Source: Rhizobium sp. Leaf262
Lineage (GTDB): Bacteria; Pseudomonadota; Alphaproteobacteria; Rhizobiales; Rhizobiaceae
Assembly: GCF_001422245.1 (NCBI RefSeq)
Contig: NZ_LMMM01000007.1
Span: 62,912-126,911 of the forward strand
Reading direction: 5' to 3'
DNA length: 64,000 nt
Position 1 is the first letter of the stretch, and every line of letters starts with the position of its first letter. The notes under the pieces are model-generated. The model was not told the origin of the DNA, did not search any database, and saw only the letters and a program-made list of their open reading frames with translations. Made by a program: the position numbers and the translations under genes. Positions 43,178 to 52,401 of this stretch are shown here, piece after piece.

Positions 43178-43804
43178 TCAAAGAATGCGAATGGACGGCT
43201 TGCCTTCCAGAGAAGGCGCGTCGGAAAAGGGTTTGAGCTGCGTGTCGAAATAATTCTCCACCAGCGCAGGCGCGGCGGAAAGGCCGAGCGGTGCGGCCTG
43301 AAGGCTGTGGCGGATATAGAGCCCGTCGATCAACGCTGCCGCCCCTTCGGCAATGCGCGCTGCGTCATCCGGCGGGCACAGCCGATTGAGGCTGTCCATG
43401 ATGTTGGAACGCAGGCGGCGGGTGTAGATCACCAGCAGACGCCGCATTTCTTCGGAGCGCTGCGCCTCCACATAAAAGGCCAGCCATGCGGCAACCGTCT
43501 CGTTGGTGAACTGGTCACTTTGAAAGGAAACCCGCACGATGGCGCTCAACCGCGCGCGCGGACCCGATGCCTGGCTGAGTGCCGCAATGGCGTCGCGCCG
43601 CAAAGCCCGCAGCAGGCTGCGGATCGTTTCCAGCAACAACTGCTGCTTGCTGCCAAAATAATGATGAGCAAGCGCCGTGGAGACCCCTGCCTCGCGGGCG
43701 ATTTCGGACATGGTCACATTCAGCGACCCCTGCTGACCGATCGTGCGCAGGGCGGCATCCATCAGCGCTTTTTTGCGCACCGGTTCCATTCCAAGTTTCG
43801 GCAT
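43178..43804 (-). CDS. betI: BetI, choline-responsive TetR-family repressor
   Basis: The 208-residue TetR protein has an N-terminal helix-turn-helix (MSEIAREAGVSTALAHHYFG) and a BetI-type ligand domain (LRRDAIAALSQASGPRARLS, CPPDDAARIAEGAAALIDGL). The start at 43804 (MPKLGMEPVRKKALMDAA) fits the BetI family and has AAAGGAG upstream; a further frame start at 43849 is not supported. A 17-bp inverted repeat, its probable operator, lies at 43825-43862. Confidence 0.94.
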   Translation of the reverse strand: MPKLGMEPVRKKALMDAALRTIGQQGSLNVTMSEIAREAGVSTALAHHYFGSKQQLLLETIRSLLRALRRDAIAALSQASGPRARLSAIVRVSFQSDQFTNETVAAWLAFYVEAQRSEEMRRLLVIYTRRLRSNIMDSLNRLCPPDDAARIAEGAAALIDGLYIRHSLQAAPLGLSAAPALVENYFDTQLKPFSDAPSLEGKPSIRIL

Positions 43805-43824
43805 GAGCCTTCTCCTTTGCGGCC

Positions 43825-43862
43825 AATTTATTATTGATTGACTGATCAATCAATAATAAATT
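43825..43862. promoter_or_regulatory. BetI operator: long perfect inverted repeat
   Basis: AATTTATTATTGATTGA (43825-43841) and TCAATCAATAATAAATT (43846-43862) are exact reverse complements, with a CTGA centre of 4 nt. It lies 20 bp upstream of betI. E. coli BetI also binds an ATTGATTG-type site, so a role as betI operator is strongly suggested. Confidence 0.75.
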
Positions 43863-44113
43863 TCAGCACGTCCGGCGCCGCCTCGACTGTTTGGAGATGA
43901 GCAAAGACACCGCAGTTTCGTGTCGCCCGCAAAATAAACGTTTCGCTGGGAACGGAAGTGCCGGTTGGCCGTTTCTTCCGGTGCACCTGTTTATGTGCTA
44001 ATATACCTCATACCCAAGTTCACTCACGATTGGCCGGTGGGAGAACATCAAAACGGCCATGACGGTTCGACCAGAGGGTGACCCCCGAGGCGAACTGATC
44101 AACAGGGAGAGAC

Positions 44114-44356
44114 ATGATGCCGATGGTTACCGTATCCATTTCCCCGGAACAGGCAGCGAAGATGCGCGAGGCCGTCGAGTGCGGTCAATATGCATCTGGC
44201 AGCGAAGTCATCCGCGCCGCACTCAGGCTGTGGGTAGAAACTGCGGGCAAGAGTGACAATGCCGGTCGTGCCGGGTCCGCATCTGCCTTTAACGCCAATG
44301 AACATCTGAACGTAGCGGAACTCTATGCAGCGCACGCGCTGAAGCGCCACGGCTGA
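44114..44356 (+). CDS. ParD-like antitoxin without toxin
   Basis: The 80-residue protein has a ribbon-helix-helix DNA-binding domain of ParD type: MVTVSISPEQAAKMREAVEC, then GQYASGSEVIRAALRLWVE. A disordered C-terminal part follows. The family is normally paired with a ParE toxin, but the next 155 bp and the flanking genes contain no ParE-like frame. It may be a solitary relic that still represses something. GGGAGAG precedes the ATG. Confidence 0.75.
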   Translation: MMPMVTVSISPEQAAKMREAVECGQYASGSEVIRAALRLWVETAGKSDNAGRAGSASAFNANEHLNVAELYAAHALKRHG

Positions 44357-44511
44357 TCCGCTAAGTGCTTTCAGTCATGCTGTTTTAGCCTGTCGCTGCT
44401 TTGTCATAAAAACTTCAACAAAGCTTCATCTGCCGGAAAGCTTTTGTTGATAACTCCGCGCCATCCTCCCTATGAAAAAGTGCCTGCACGACTGACGGGC
44501 GCGGGGAGAAA

Positions 44512-46323
44512 ATGAGAATGACGATGTCGACGGCGATCGACCCTGACGTCATAAGGCGTTTTGCCACAGGGCAGATGGCGTCGATGGCAAAACTCGTGCT
44601 GGAAACGGCGTTTCAACCCATTGTCGAAGCCACCACCGGCACGGTTTTCGGTTATGAATCGCTGATGCGCGGTTTTGATCGGATCGGGTTTTCCAGCCCG
44701 CTCGACCTTCTCGACCAGATCGAAGCAGACGGCCAGTTGGTGACGGTGGAGCAGATGCTGGCGGGGCGTGCGCTTGCCAAGTTTTCCACCTTGCCGGAAT
44801 TTCAGTCTGCAACGCTGTTCCTCAATCTCGATGTGCGCCTGATCCCGCATGGCGATCACATTCTCGACAAGCTGCTGGAACATCTCGGCAAGGCGTCCAT
44901 ACCGCCCTCCTCCATCTGCTTTGAACTCTCGGAACGCTTCGACAATACCAGCGTGCCGGAATTCAGCGCGTTGATTGCCCGTATGCGCAAGGAAGGCTTC
45001 AAACTTGCCATCGACGATTTCGGCGTCGGCCATGGCGAGATGAAGCTGCTGTGCGACTATCCTGTCGATTACCTGAAGATCGACCGCTATTTTATCGACG
45101 GCGTGGACCGCAATCCGCGCAAGCGGCATCTGGTGAAGAATATCGTCAACATTGCCCATGTGCTGGGTGTGCGCGTTATCGCCGAAGGCATCGAAACAGA
45201 AGCGGAGTTTCTGGCCTGCCGGGAGCATGGCGTTGATCTGGTGCAGGGCTGGTTCATCTCGCGCCCCACCACCTTCGTCAGCGAGTTGCAACCCTCCTTC
45301 CCGCATCTCCAGCATTTGGGAGAGGTGCGCCGCAGCAGCCAGACGCTGGACGAAATTCTCATTCGACGCCAGATCGAGCGGCTACCGACCGTCTATGAAA
45401 ACGACACCATCGATAGCGTGTTCGAGTTGTTTCGCCGCAATCCGGCGCAGGCCTTCTTTCCGGTTCTCAATGCCAATGGCGAGCCGCGCGGCGTCATCAA
45501 CGAGCACCACCTGAAAGAATATATCTACCAGCCCTTTGGCCGCGACCTACTGAAAAACAAGGTCTATGAGCGCACGATCTCGCACTTCGTCGATGGCGCG
45601 CCTATCGTGGGGCTGGATGCCGATGCCGACCAGTTGATGAATGTTTTTGCCAATACCGGCGGCAGCGCCTGTGTCATCCTGACAGAAAACATGCGCTATA
45701 TCGGTGTCGTTTCGGCAGCGTCTCTGATCAAGGTCATCAATGAAAAGCAGTTGAAGCTGGCGCAGGAGCAGAACCCGCTGACGGCCTTGCCTGGCAACCG
45801 CGCCATCAGCAATTTCATCGACGTTAGTTGCAGCGACAGCGATGACAACCGTTTCTTCTGCTACTGCGATTTCGACAACTTCAAACCATTCAACGACAAA
45901 TACGGTTTCCATGTCGGTGACCACGCCATCTCGCTGTTTTCGGCGTTGATGAAGCGTTATTTCTTCTCCGGCGACTGTTTCCTCGGTCATATCGGCGGCG
46001 ACGACTTCTTCATCGGCGTCTGTGACTGGACAAAGGACGAGATGACGGAAATTCTCGAACGGCTGCTGAGTGACTTTCACGACGATGTCGTCGGGCTTTA
46101 TTCTGATGAAGACCGGGCGGCGGGCGTCATCACCGGTCACGACCGTTTTGGCAACGAGCGGGAATTTGGCTTGCTACGCTGCTCCATCGGTGTGCTGCAA
46201 CTGCCCAAGGGGCTCATCATCGGCAATCCCGAGCGGATCGGCAGCGAGATCGCTGCCATCAAGAAGGCTGCGAAAGAGAGCGATTCCGGCCTTGTGGTGT
46301 GCAGCTATGGAGAGGCCGTCTGA
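44512..46323 (+). CDS. EAL-CBS-GGDEF protein (cyclic di-GMP phosphodiesterase-like)
   Basis: The 603-residue protein has an unusual domain order: EAL (about 30-255), two CBS repeats (about 275-410) and a GGDEF-like domain (about 420-595). EAL residues look complete (E49 in ESL, N105, E138, D168 D169, K189, E225, E228, Q245), so it should hydrolyse cyclic di-GMP. The GGDEF site reads GGDDF (495-499), with D in place of E, and may not be active as a cyclase; it may bind GTP as a regulatory domain. CBS pairs usually bind adenosyl nucleotides. The start at 44512 has GGGGAG upstream. Confidence 0.88.
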   Translation: MRMTMSTAIDPDVIRRFATGQMASMAKLVLETAFQPIVEATTGTVFGYESLMRGFDRIGFSSPLDLLDQIEADGQLVTVEQMLAGRALAKFSTLPEFQSATLFLNLDVRLIPHGDHILDKLLEHLGKASIPPSSICFELSERFDNTSVPEFSALIARMRKEGFKLAIDDFGVGHGEMKLLCDYPVDYLKIDRYFIDGVDRNPRKRHLVKNIVNIAHVLGVRVIAEGIETEAEFLACREHGVDLVQGWFISRPTTFVSELQPSFPHLQHLGEVRRSSQTLDEILIRRQIERLPTVYENDTIDSVFELFRRNPAQAFFPVLNANGEPRGVINEHHLKEYIYQPFGRDLLKNKVYERTISHFVDGAPIVGLDADADQLMNVFANTGGSACVILTENMRYIGVVSAASLIKVINEKQLKLAQEQNPLTALPGNRAISNFIDVSCSDSDDNRFFCYCDFDNFKPFNDKYGFHVGDHAISLFSALMKRYFFSGDCFLGHIGGDDFFIGVCDWTKDEMTEILERLLSDFHDDVVGLYSDEDRAAGVITGHDRFGNEREFGLLRCSIGVLQLPKGLIIGNPERIGSEIAAIKKAAKESDSGLVVCSYGEAV

Positions 46324-46415
46324 TACGACGATAACGCCTCGCGGCAAAACGTCTCCTTCCATCAGGGCGGCATCTCGCTTAGGTTCACCGCTTATGAATC
46401 GAACGGAGGCCTGCC

Positions 46416-47420
46416 ATGACTTTGCCCACGACCATGCGATATGTCGATCTGCCCAGCTTCGGCGGACCAGAGGTGATGACGTTTGCAACCGGGCCACTCC
46501 CCTCGCCCAAAGCAGGCGAAATTCTTGTGAAGGTAGAGGCCGCCGGCATCAACCGTCCCGACGTGGCGCAGCGCCAGGGCAATTATCCCGCACCAAAGGA
46601 TGCGAGCCCTGTACTGGGGCTGGAAGTCGCGGGTGAAGTCGTCGCAATCGGCGACGGCGTGACCGAATTCCGCGTCGGTGATCACGTTTGCGGACTGGCA
46701 AATGGCGGCGGCTATGCGGAATATTGCGTGCTGCCTGCCGGTCAGGCCCTGCCGTTCCCCAAGGGCTATGACGCGGTGAAAGCCGCAGCCGTGCCGGAGA
46801 CCTTTTTCACCGTCTGGGCCAATCTTTTCCAGATGGCCGGACTGATGGAGGGCGAAAGCGTGCTGATCCACGGCGGCACCAGCGGCATTGGCACAACCGC
46901 CATTCAGCTCGCCAAGGCCTTTGGCGCAGAGGTCTACACCACGGCGGGCTCAAAGGAAAAATGCGACGCCTGCGAAAAGCTCGGCGCCAAGCGGGCAATC
47001 AACTACCGTGAAGAGGATTTTGCCGCCGTCATCAAAGAGGCGACCGGCGGCAAGGGCGTCGATGTCATTCTCGACATGATCGGCGCGTCCTATTTCGAGA
47101 AAAACCTCAGCTCCCTGGCCAAGGACGGCTGTCTGTCGATCATCGCCTTCCTCGGCGGCAACATTGCCGAAAAGGTCGATCTGCGCCCCATCATGGTCAA
47201 ACGACTGACCGTTACCGGTTCCACCATGCGCCCCCGCACCGCCGACGAGAAGCGCGCCATCCGCGACGAGCTGGTGGAGCAAGTCTGGCCCTTGCTGGAA
47301 ACAGGCAAGGTTGCCCCCGTCATTCACGATGTCATCGATTTCGCCCATGTGGCAAAGGGACATAGGCTGATGGAAAGCAGCGGTCATATTGGGAAGATCG
47401 TGATGCGGGTTGCTGGATAG
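46416..47420 (+). CDS. NAD(P)H-dependent quinone oxidoreductase, PIG3-type
   Basis: The 334-residue MDR-superfamily protein lacks the zinc ligands of alcohol dehydrogenases. It has the PIG3-like motifs [20 protein letters not shown] and a nucleotide-binding loop [19 protein letters not shown]. It probably reduces quinones or enones with NADPH. It stands alone on the plus strand between the EAL protein and the convergent toxin gene. Confidence 0.9.
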   Translation: MTLPTTMRYVDLPSFGGPEVMTFATGPLPSPKAGEILVKVEAAGINRPDVAQRQGNYPAPKDASPVLGLEVAGEVVAIGDGVTEFRVGDHVCGLANGGGYAEYCVLPAGQALPFPKGYDAVKAAAVPETFFTVWANLFQMAGLMEGESVLIHGGTSGIGTTAIQLAKAFGAEVYTTAGSKEKCDACEKLGAKRAINYREEDFAAVIKEATGGKGVDVILDMIGASYFEKNLSSLAKDGCLSIIAFLGGNIAEKVDLRPIMVKRLTVTGSTMRPRTADEKRAIRDELVEQVWPLLETGKVAPVIHDVIDFAHVAKGHRLMESSGHIGKIVMRVAG

Positions 47421-47458
47421 TAGACTATCTAAGCGGCGTGTGAGGTTTGTTGTTTGCC

Positions 47459-47902
47459 TTATCGTTTCGTCTGAACCACACGCCGCTGTGTCATCAAATC
47501 TACAAGCCGGTCTCGCACTTGTTCAAAAAAGTCTTTTGGCATCATGCCATAGTCAAAACGCGAGGGGTCATCTGGGCGAGGACGGAGATGATTTCCAGGC
47601 CAATCGAACATATTGAGTTCGTTGACACGCACCCAGTTTACGTGCTCGTCTAGACCTATCAGCTTGCAAATACCGGGTGGAATTATGATCGACATATCCT
47701 CCTCACCCAGTTCGGGTGGAGAGTGAGTTATGGGTACGACGACCGCATGTCCTTTTTTCGAGGAGTACAGAACGAGCGCGCACGGCCTGTCTTTTCCGCT
47801 GTCGGTTAGACCTTCAATGTAATCTTTGTGCCATAGATAATTATAACGAACGACGAGACCTTGGGTCGGAACGGGATAGATCACTCGGATACTTCGCCCC
47901 AT
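47459..47902 (-). CDS. PemK/MazF-like toxin
   Basis: The 147-residue protein has the MazF-type pattern PVPTQGLVVRYNYLW, then DRPCALVLYSS, then AVVVPITHSPPE, and so probably is an endoribonuclease-fold toxin, though divergent and longer than typical MazF. Start choice is uncertain: ATG 47902 gives a 22-nt overlap with the upstream antitoxin, and GTG 47884 would give a GTGA overlap of 4. The partner antitoxin is at 47881-48135. Confidence 0.7.
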   Translation of the reverse strand: MGRSIRVIYPVPTQGLVVRYNYLWHKDYIEGLTDSGKDRPCALVLYSSKKGHAVVVPITHSPPELGEEDMSIIIPPGICKLIGLDEHVNWVRVNELNMFDWPGNHLRPRPDDPSRFDYGMMPKDFFEQVRDRLVDLMTQRRVVQTKR

Positions 47903-48135
47903 CGAGCTTGTTTGATTGCATCGATCAATTCATCGTCGGCATCCTCTACGCGGATGACATGTCGTTCGCGCTTTTTAAGCTCGTTGAAATGCTCAAGTTC
48001 TTTGGCGCTAATGTAGGCACCCACGACTCGGTCGTGCGACGTGACTTCGATAACGCCAACATTGTGGACCTCATCCCTATATTTTCCGAAGCTACGGGAA
48101 AAAGCTGTTGCAGGAACCTGTAATACACGGGCCAT
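47881..48135 (-). CDS. Phd/YefM-like antitoxin
   Basis: The 84-residue protein has the Phd/YefM N-terminal fold: MARVLQVPATAFSRSFGKYR, then VIEVTSHDRVVGAYISAKEL. An acidic C-terminal tail (DADDELIDAIKQA) would bind the toxin. GAGGAGG precedes the ATG at 48135. A dyad with three half sites (48167-48189) lies just upstream and is probably its operator. The gene is upstream of the toxin, the usual order. Confidence 0.78.
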   Translation of the reverse strand: MARVLQVPATAFSRSFGKYRDEVHNVGVIEVTSHDRVVGAYISAKELEHFNELKKRERHVIRVEDADDELIDAIKQARWGEVSE

Positions 48136-48166
48136 AACGAGGCCTCCTCGGATGGAAATCAAACTA

Positions 48167-48189
48167 TTACGCAAAATACGTAATTTACG
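48167..48189. promoter_or_regulatory. Operator half sites upstream of the Phd-like antitoxin
   Basis: TTACG (48167-48171) and CGTAA (48179-48183) form a 5-7-5 dyad, and TTACG recurs at 48185-48189. It lies 32 bp upstream of the antitoxin ATG, where autorepressors bind. Confidence 0.45.
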
Positions 48190-48290
48190 CTTTATTGTAA
48201 ATATGCGCTAAGGGATATCGGCCCCTTGCAATCCCCGCGAATCGTATTACCTTCTTCTTATGTTCAACGTAGTGAAAGGAAGGTGATCCA

Positions 48291-48365
48291 ATGTCTAATG
48301 AGATTTCGGTCTTCGTCGCAGGCAATGGAAAGGATTTGATTTTGACGAGGCAGCCCTCGGCCTGA
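48291..48365 (+). CDS. Possible 24-residue small protein
   Basis: A short plus-strand frame starts at ATG 48291 behind a strong ribosome site (GGAAGGTGAT) and ends at TGA 48363-48365. It encodes MSNEISVFVAGNGKDLILTR and four more residues. A good terminator follows 62 bp later. No family is recognised; it could also be the leader of an RNA. Confidence 0.35.
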   Translation: MSNEISVFVAGNGKDLILTRQPSA

Positions 48366-48426
48366 TCCGCCTTCCCTTCGAACGTTGTAAAACGTTTCGG
48401 GTCTGAAACAACGACCAAACTCATGG

Positions 48427-48451
48427 AAGGGCCGCCGCAAGCGGCCCTTTT
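48427..48451 (+). terminator. Stem-loop terminator
   Basis: AAGGGCCGC (48427-48435) pairs with GCGGCCCTT (48441-48449) around a CGCAA loop, and TTTT follows on the plus strand. It sits between the small frame at 48291 and the end of cysA, and may serve both strands. Confidence 0.65.
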
Positions 48452-48467
48452 CCTTTGCCCGCTTTTG

Positions 48468-49505
48468 CTACTTGCGGAAAACTTTCCAGCGGGTCGGGCG
48501 GAAACGCACATCATTGCCCACGGCGACGGTTGCGTCCAAAGGGACCTCAATTTCGAGGTGGTACGGCTCATGTCCGTTGTTGGCGATATCGATTTCGGCA
48601 ATGCGCGTACCGGCCAGACGGCGACAGGTGGTGACCTTGCCGTAAAGTGCATCCTTATCGGTCGTCAGCACCACGTCTTCGGGGCGGAAGAACAGATCGC
48701 CCTCGCCATCATTGGCTTCTCTGATACCGATGCTTTCTCCCTGAAACAGCACATGGCCATCACGGATCGCCACCGGCAGGTTCGAGGATTCGCCGATGAA
48801 GGAGAATACGAAGGGCGAGTTGGGCGTGTCATAGACATCGTCCGCCGTGCCGACCTGCTCGATCTTGCCCTGGCTCATCACGACCACGCGGTCGGCCAGT
48901 TCCAGTGCTTCTTCCTGATCATGTGTGACGAAAACGGTGGTGTGGCCGGTGCGGTCGTGGAATTCGCGCAGCCAGCGACGCAGTTCCTTGCGCACCTTGG
49001 CATCCAGCGCGCCGAAGGGTTCGTCCAGTAGCAGCACGCGCGGCTCGATGGCAACGGCACGGGCGAGCGCCACGCGCTGACGCTGACCGCCGGAGAGCTG
49101 GTTGGGATAACGCTTTTCCAGTCCCTGAAGGTGGACCATATCCAGAAGATCCGAGACGCGCTTGCGGATTTCCGCTTTCGGTGGACGGCTGGAGGATGGG
49201 CGGACTTTCAGGCCGAAGCCGATATTGTCAGCCACCGTCATGTGGCGGAACAGGGCGTAATGCTGGAAGACGAAGCCGACATTGCGCTCCTGTACCGAGC
49301 GATGGGACGCATCTTCATCACCGAAGAAGATTTGTCCCTGCGTTGGCTGCTCCAGACCGGCGATCAGACGCAGAAGCGTCGTCTTGCCGGAGCCGGACGG
49401 GCCGAGCAGTGCGATCAATTCACCGGAACGGATGTTGAGAGAGACATTGTCCAGTGCCGGAAAACGGTCGAACTGCTTGGTGATGTTGGAAACTTTGACG
49501 TCCAT
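48468..49505 (-). CDS. cysA: Sulfate/thiosulfate ABC transporter ATP-binding protein
   Basis: The 345-residue ATPase has Walker [10 protein letters not shown] (35-43), signature LSGGQ (137-141) and Walker B LLLDE (158-162), with a C-terminal TOBE-like domain. It energises sulfate uptake through CysTW. The start at 49505 is used because AAGGG lies 7 nt upstream; two in-frame starts at 49511 and 49520 are close by. It is the last gene of the sbp-cysT-cysW-cysA operon, 11 bp after cysW. Confidence 0.94.
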   Translation of the reverse strand: MDVKVSNITKQFDRFPALDNVSLNIRSGELIALLGPSGSGKTTLLRLIAGLEQPTQGQIFFGDEDASHRSVQERNVGFVFQHYALFRHMTVADNIGFGLKVRPSSSRPPKAEIRKRVSDLLDMVHLQGLEKRYPNQLSGGQRQRVALARAVAIEPRVLLLDEPFGALDAKVRKELRRWLREFHDRTGHTTVFVTHDQEEALELADRVVVMSQGKIEQVGTADDVYDTPNSPFVFSFIGESSNLPVAIRDGHVLFQGESIGIREANDGEGDLFFRPEDVVLTTDKDALYGKVTTCRRLAGTRIAEIDIANNGHEPYHLEIEVPLDATVAVGNDVRFRPTRWKVFRK

Positions 49506-49516
49506 GGACATGCCCT

Positions 49517-50389
49517 TCAATGCTTGCCGGCGGCGTTGCCCGCGCCAAAGCGTATTTCAAGAATGGTTTTGAGAATGAGCGTGACCAGCGCCAGACCAGC
49601 CAGCAATGTCGCCACCGCAAAGGCCGCGCCGATATTATACTCATTGTAGAGGATTTCGACATGCAGCGGCATGGTGTTGGTTTCGCCGCGGATATGGCCC
49701 GAGACCACCGAGACGGCACCGAACTCGCCCATGGCGCGGGCGTTGCAGAGCAGCACGCCGTAGAGCAGTCCCCATTTGATATTGGGCAGCGTCACGAACC
49801 AGAAGGTCTGCCAGCCGGATGCGCCCAGCGAAATCGCCGCCTCCTCGTCGCCCGTGCCCTGATCCTGCATCAGCGGGATCAATTCGCGCGCGACGAAGGG
49901 GAAGGTCACGAAAATGGTGGCCAGCACGATACCGGGCACCGCAAAGAGAATTTCGATGCCATAGCTTTTCAGCCAGGGGCCGAGCACGCTGTGCGATGAA
50001 AACAGGATGACATAGACGAGGCCCGATATGACCGGCGAGATGGAAAACGGCAGGTCGATCAGCGTGATGAGGAACGCCTTGCCCTTGAACTCGAACTTGG
50101 CGATGGCCCACGCCGCTGCCACGCCGAAGATGACATTGAGTGGAACCGAGATGGCGGCAACCAGCAGCGTCAGTCGGATGGCCGAAAGCGCATCCTGCTC
50201 TACGATGGCTTCCCAGAAGGACTCGGCACCCTTGCGGAACGCTTCCACGAACACCGCCACCAACGGCAACACGAGAAACAGCGCGAGAAACAGGAAGGCG
50301 AGTGCAAACAGCACCAGCTTTGCAGGCAGGGCCTCGCTGGCCGGATCGCGGAACGGTCGGGGATGATTCGTCTGCGCTTGATCAGGCAT
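49517..50389 (-). CDS. cysW: Sulfate ABC transporter permease CysW
   Basis: The 290-residue permease has about six membrane helices and the coupling EAA loop ([20 protein letters not shown]). With CysT it forms the membrane channel of the sulfate/thiosulfate ABC transporter. Its start overlaps the end of cysT by 8 bp. The N-terminal 20 residues are proline-rich and cytoplasmic. Confidence 0.93.
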   Translation of the reverse strand: MPDQAQTNHPRPFRDPASEALPAKLVLFALAFLFLALFLVLPLVAVFVEAFRKGAESFWEAIVEQDALSAIRLTLLVAAISVPLNVIFGVAAAWAIAKFEFKGKAFLITLIDLPFSISPVISGLVYVILFSSHSVLGPWLKSYGIEILFAVPGIVLATIFVTFPFVARELIPLMQDQGTGDEEAAISLGASGWQTFWFVTLPNIKWGLLYGVLLCNARAMGEFGAVSVVSGHIRGETNTMPLHVEILYNEYNIGAAFAVATLLAGLALVTLILKTILEIRFGAGNAAGKH

Positions 50390-51239
50390 AACCGTACCTC
50401 TTGCGGCTCCACGCCTGAATGAGATTGATGATGAAAAGCATGGAGAAGGAAATGATCAGCATGATCGTGGCAATGCCGGTGGCTGCGGCATAGTTGAATT
50501 CTTCCAACCGGATGACGATCAGAAGCGGCGCGATTTCCGAGACATAGGGAATGTTGCCAGCGATGAAGATGACAGAACCATATTCCCCAACGCCACGGGC
50601 AAAAGCCAGTGCAAACCCGGTGAGAATGGCGGGCAGCAGCCCCGGCAGCAAAATGCGGGTTATGGTCTGGAAACGGTTTGCGCCAAGCGTTGCGGCAACC
50701 TCTTCGACCTGACGGTCGATTTCTTCCATGACCGGCTGCACCGTGCGAACCACGAAAGGCAGGCCGATGAAGATGAGCGCAATGACGATGCCGGTCGGCG
50801 TAAACGCGATCTTGATGCCGAAGGGCTCGAACAGCGCACCGACCCAGCCGCGATTGGAATAGAGCGCGGTCAGCGCAATACCGGCAACCGCCGTAGGCAA
50901 GGCAAAGGGCAGATCGACGATGGCGTCCACGAAACGGCGGCCCGGAAACCGGTAACGCACCAGAACCCAGGCAATGAGCACACCGAAGATGGCATTGACG
51001 AAAGCGGCAATGAAGGCGGTGCCGAAGCTGACACGCAAAGCGTTGAGCGTTCTGCTGTCGGTCGCAATCGCAAAGAAATCCGCAAAGCCGAGTTTCGCGG
51101 TGGACCAGACCAGACCGGCCAACGGAATGAGAATTATGAGAAAGAGGTAGGTGATGGTGTAACCCAGCGTCAGGCCGAATCCAGGCAAGACGCTCGACTG
51201 ACGCCACTTCCACTTCGCGGGCGATGGGGTATTGCTCAT
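50382..51239 (-). CDS. cysT: Sulfate ABC transporter permease CysT (CysU)
   Basis: The 285-residue permease has about six membrane helices and an EAA loop (EVAATLGANRFQTITRILLP). The family block LGYTITYLFLIILIPLAGL opens the first helix. The ATG at 51239 has CGGAG upstream. It follows sbp after 136 bp that contains a hairpin (51290-51314). Confidence 0.93.
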   Translation of the reverse strand: MSNTPSPAKWKWRQSSVLPGFGLTLGYTITYLFLIILIPLAGLVWSTAKLGFADFFAIATDSRTLNALRVSFGTAFIAAFVNAIFGVLIAWVLVRYRFPGRRFVDAIVDLPFALPTAVAGIALTALYSNRGWVGALFEPFGIKIAFTPTGIVIALIFIGLPFVVRTVQPVMEEIDRQVEEVAATLGANRFQTITRILLPGLLPAILTGFALAFARGVGEYGSVIFIAGNIPYVSEIAPLLIVIRLEEFNYAAATGIATIMLIISFSMLFIINLIQAWSRKRYGYA

Positions 51240-51289
51240 CAAGGCTCCGGGTAAAACGGGGGCCATCGTCAGCCGCCCTCTTATGCGCC

Positions 51290-51314
51290 ATCGACCGGCT
51301 TGTGGCCGGTCGAT
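51290..51314 (-). promoter_or_regulatory. Hairpin between sbp and cysT
   Basis: ATCGACCGGC (51290-51299) pairs exactly with GCCGGTCGAT (51305-51314) around a 5-nt loop. No T tract follows on the minus strand, so it is more likely to stabilise the sbp 3' end or attenuate than to stop transcription fully. Confidence 0.55.
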
Positions 51315-51375
51315 CTTGTCTCCGATCCGAACAGAGCCCGATTTCGGGACCCGTTCGGCGTGTTACATCATCCGC

Positions 51376-52401
51376 TTACTTTGCGGGCTTGTAAATCTGG
51401 TCGAAGATGCCGCCATCACCGAAATGTTCCGGCTGTGCCTTGGCCCAACCACCGAACTGCGGATCGTCGATGGTGACGAGCTTGATGTTGGGCAGTTGCT
51501 TGAGCAGATCCTTGGAGACAACGGAGGGATTGGACGGGCGGTAGAAGTGCTTGGCCGCGATGTTCTGGCCTTCGTCCGAATAGAGATACTGAAGATAGGC
51601 TTCGGCCTGCTTGCGGGTGCCCTTGGCATCGACGTTAGCGTCGACAACGGCAACCGGTGGTTCTGCGAGGATGGAGATGGGCGGAACGACGATATCGAAG
51701 GCGTCCTTGCCGAACTCTTCACCGGCCAGATAGGCTTCATTTTCCCAGGCCAGCAACACGTCACCGATCTGGCGCTGTGCGAAGGTGACGGTGGAGCCGC
51801 GTGCACCCGTATCAAGCACCGGAGCGCGCTTGTAGAGTTCACCGACGTAAGCCTTGATCTTTTCCTGATCGCCCTTGTACTCCTCGTTGGCCCAGGCCCA
51901 TGCGGCCAGATAGTTCCAGCGCGCACCGCCCGATGTCTTCGGGTTCGGCGTTACGATCTGGATATCGCCCTTGACCAGATCACCCCAGTTATGGATGCCC
52001 TTGGGGTTGCCCTTGCGGACGAGGAAGACGATTGTCGAGGTATAAGGCGAAGAATTGTGCGGAAGGCGGGTGCGCCAGTCTTCCTTGATCTTGCCGCTGT
52101 TCTTGACGATGGCGTCGATATCGCTCTGAAGTGCCAGCGTGACCACATCGGCCTCGAGACCATCGATCACCGAGCGGGCCTGCTTGCCGGAGCCGCCATG
52201 CGACTGCTGAATGGTGACGTCTTCACCCGTGTCGGCTTTCCACTTCTTGGCAAAGGCTTCGTTGAAGTCTTTGTAGAGTTCGCGGGTCGGATCGTATGAG
52301 ACGTTGAGAAGTTTCGTGTCTGCCGAAGCCGTTGCGACTGCACCCAGAGTGAATGACAGGCTCAGCGCAATTGCGCTCAGACTGGAAAGAAATTTGGACA
52401 T
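51376..52401 (-). CDS. sbp: Periplasmic sulfate-binding protein
   Basis: The 341-residue protein starts with a signal peptide (cleavage near ASA-DTKLL) and has the Sbp signature [45 protein letters not shown] and [15 protein letters not shown]. It captures sulfate in the periplasm for CysTWA. AGGAGGG precedes the ATG, the strongest ribosome site in the operon, in line with the high level such proteins need. Confidence 0.95.
   Translation of the reverse strand: MSKFLSSLSAIALSLSFTLGAVATASADTKLLNVSYDPTRELYKDFNEAFAKKWKADTGEDVTIQQSHGGSGKQARSVIDGLEADVVTLALQSDIDAIVKNSGKIKEDWRTRLPHNSSPYTSTIVFLVRKGNPKGIHNWGDLVKGDIQIVTPNPKTSGGARWNYLAAWAWANEEYKGDQEKIKAYVGELYKRAPVLDTGARGSTVTFAQRQIGDVLLAWENEAYLAGEEFGKDAFDIVVPPISILAEPPVAVVDANVDAKGTRKQAEAYLQYLYSDEGQNIAAKHFYRPSNPSVVSKDLLKQLPNIKLVTIDDPQFGGWAKAQPEHFGDGGIFDQIYKPAK

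Larger units (their letters stand above)
48136..48467. other. Intergenic region upstream of antitoxin and downstream of cysA
   Basis: No long gene lies in these 332 bp. It holds the antitoxin operator (48167-48189), a possible 24-codon frame (48291-48365), a small dyad around 48379-48400 and a stem-loop terminator (48427-48451). Confidence 0.6.

Noticed and set aside
41887-43236. Long plus-strand frame opposite betB
   Set aside because: It has no ribosome site, and betB on the minus strand has all catalytic residues.
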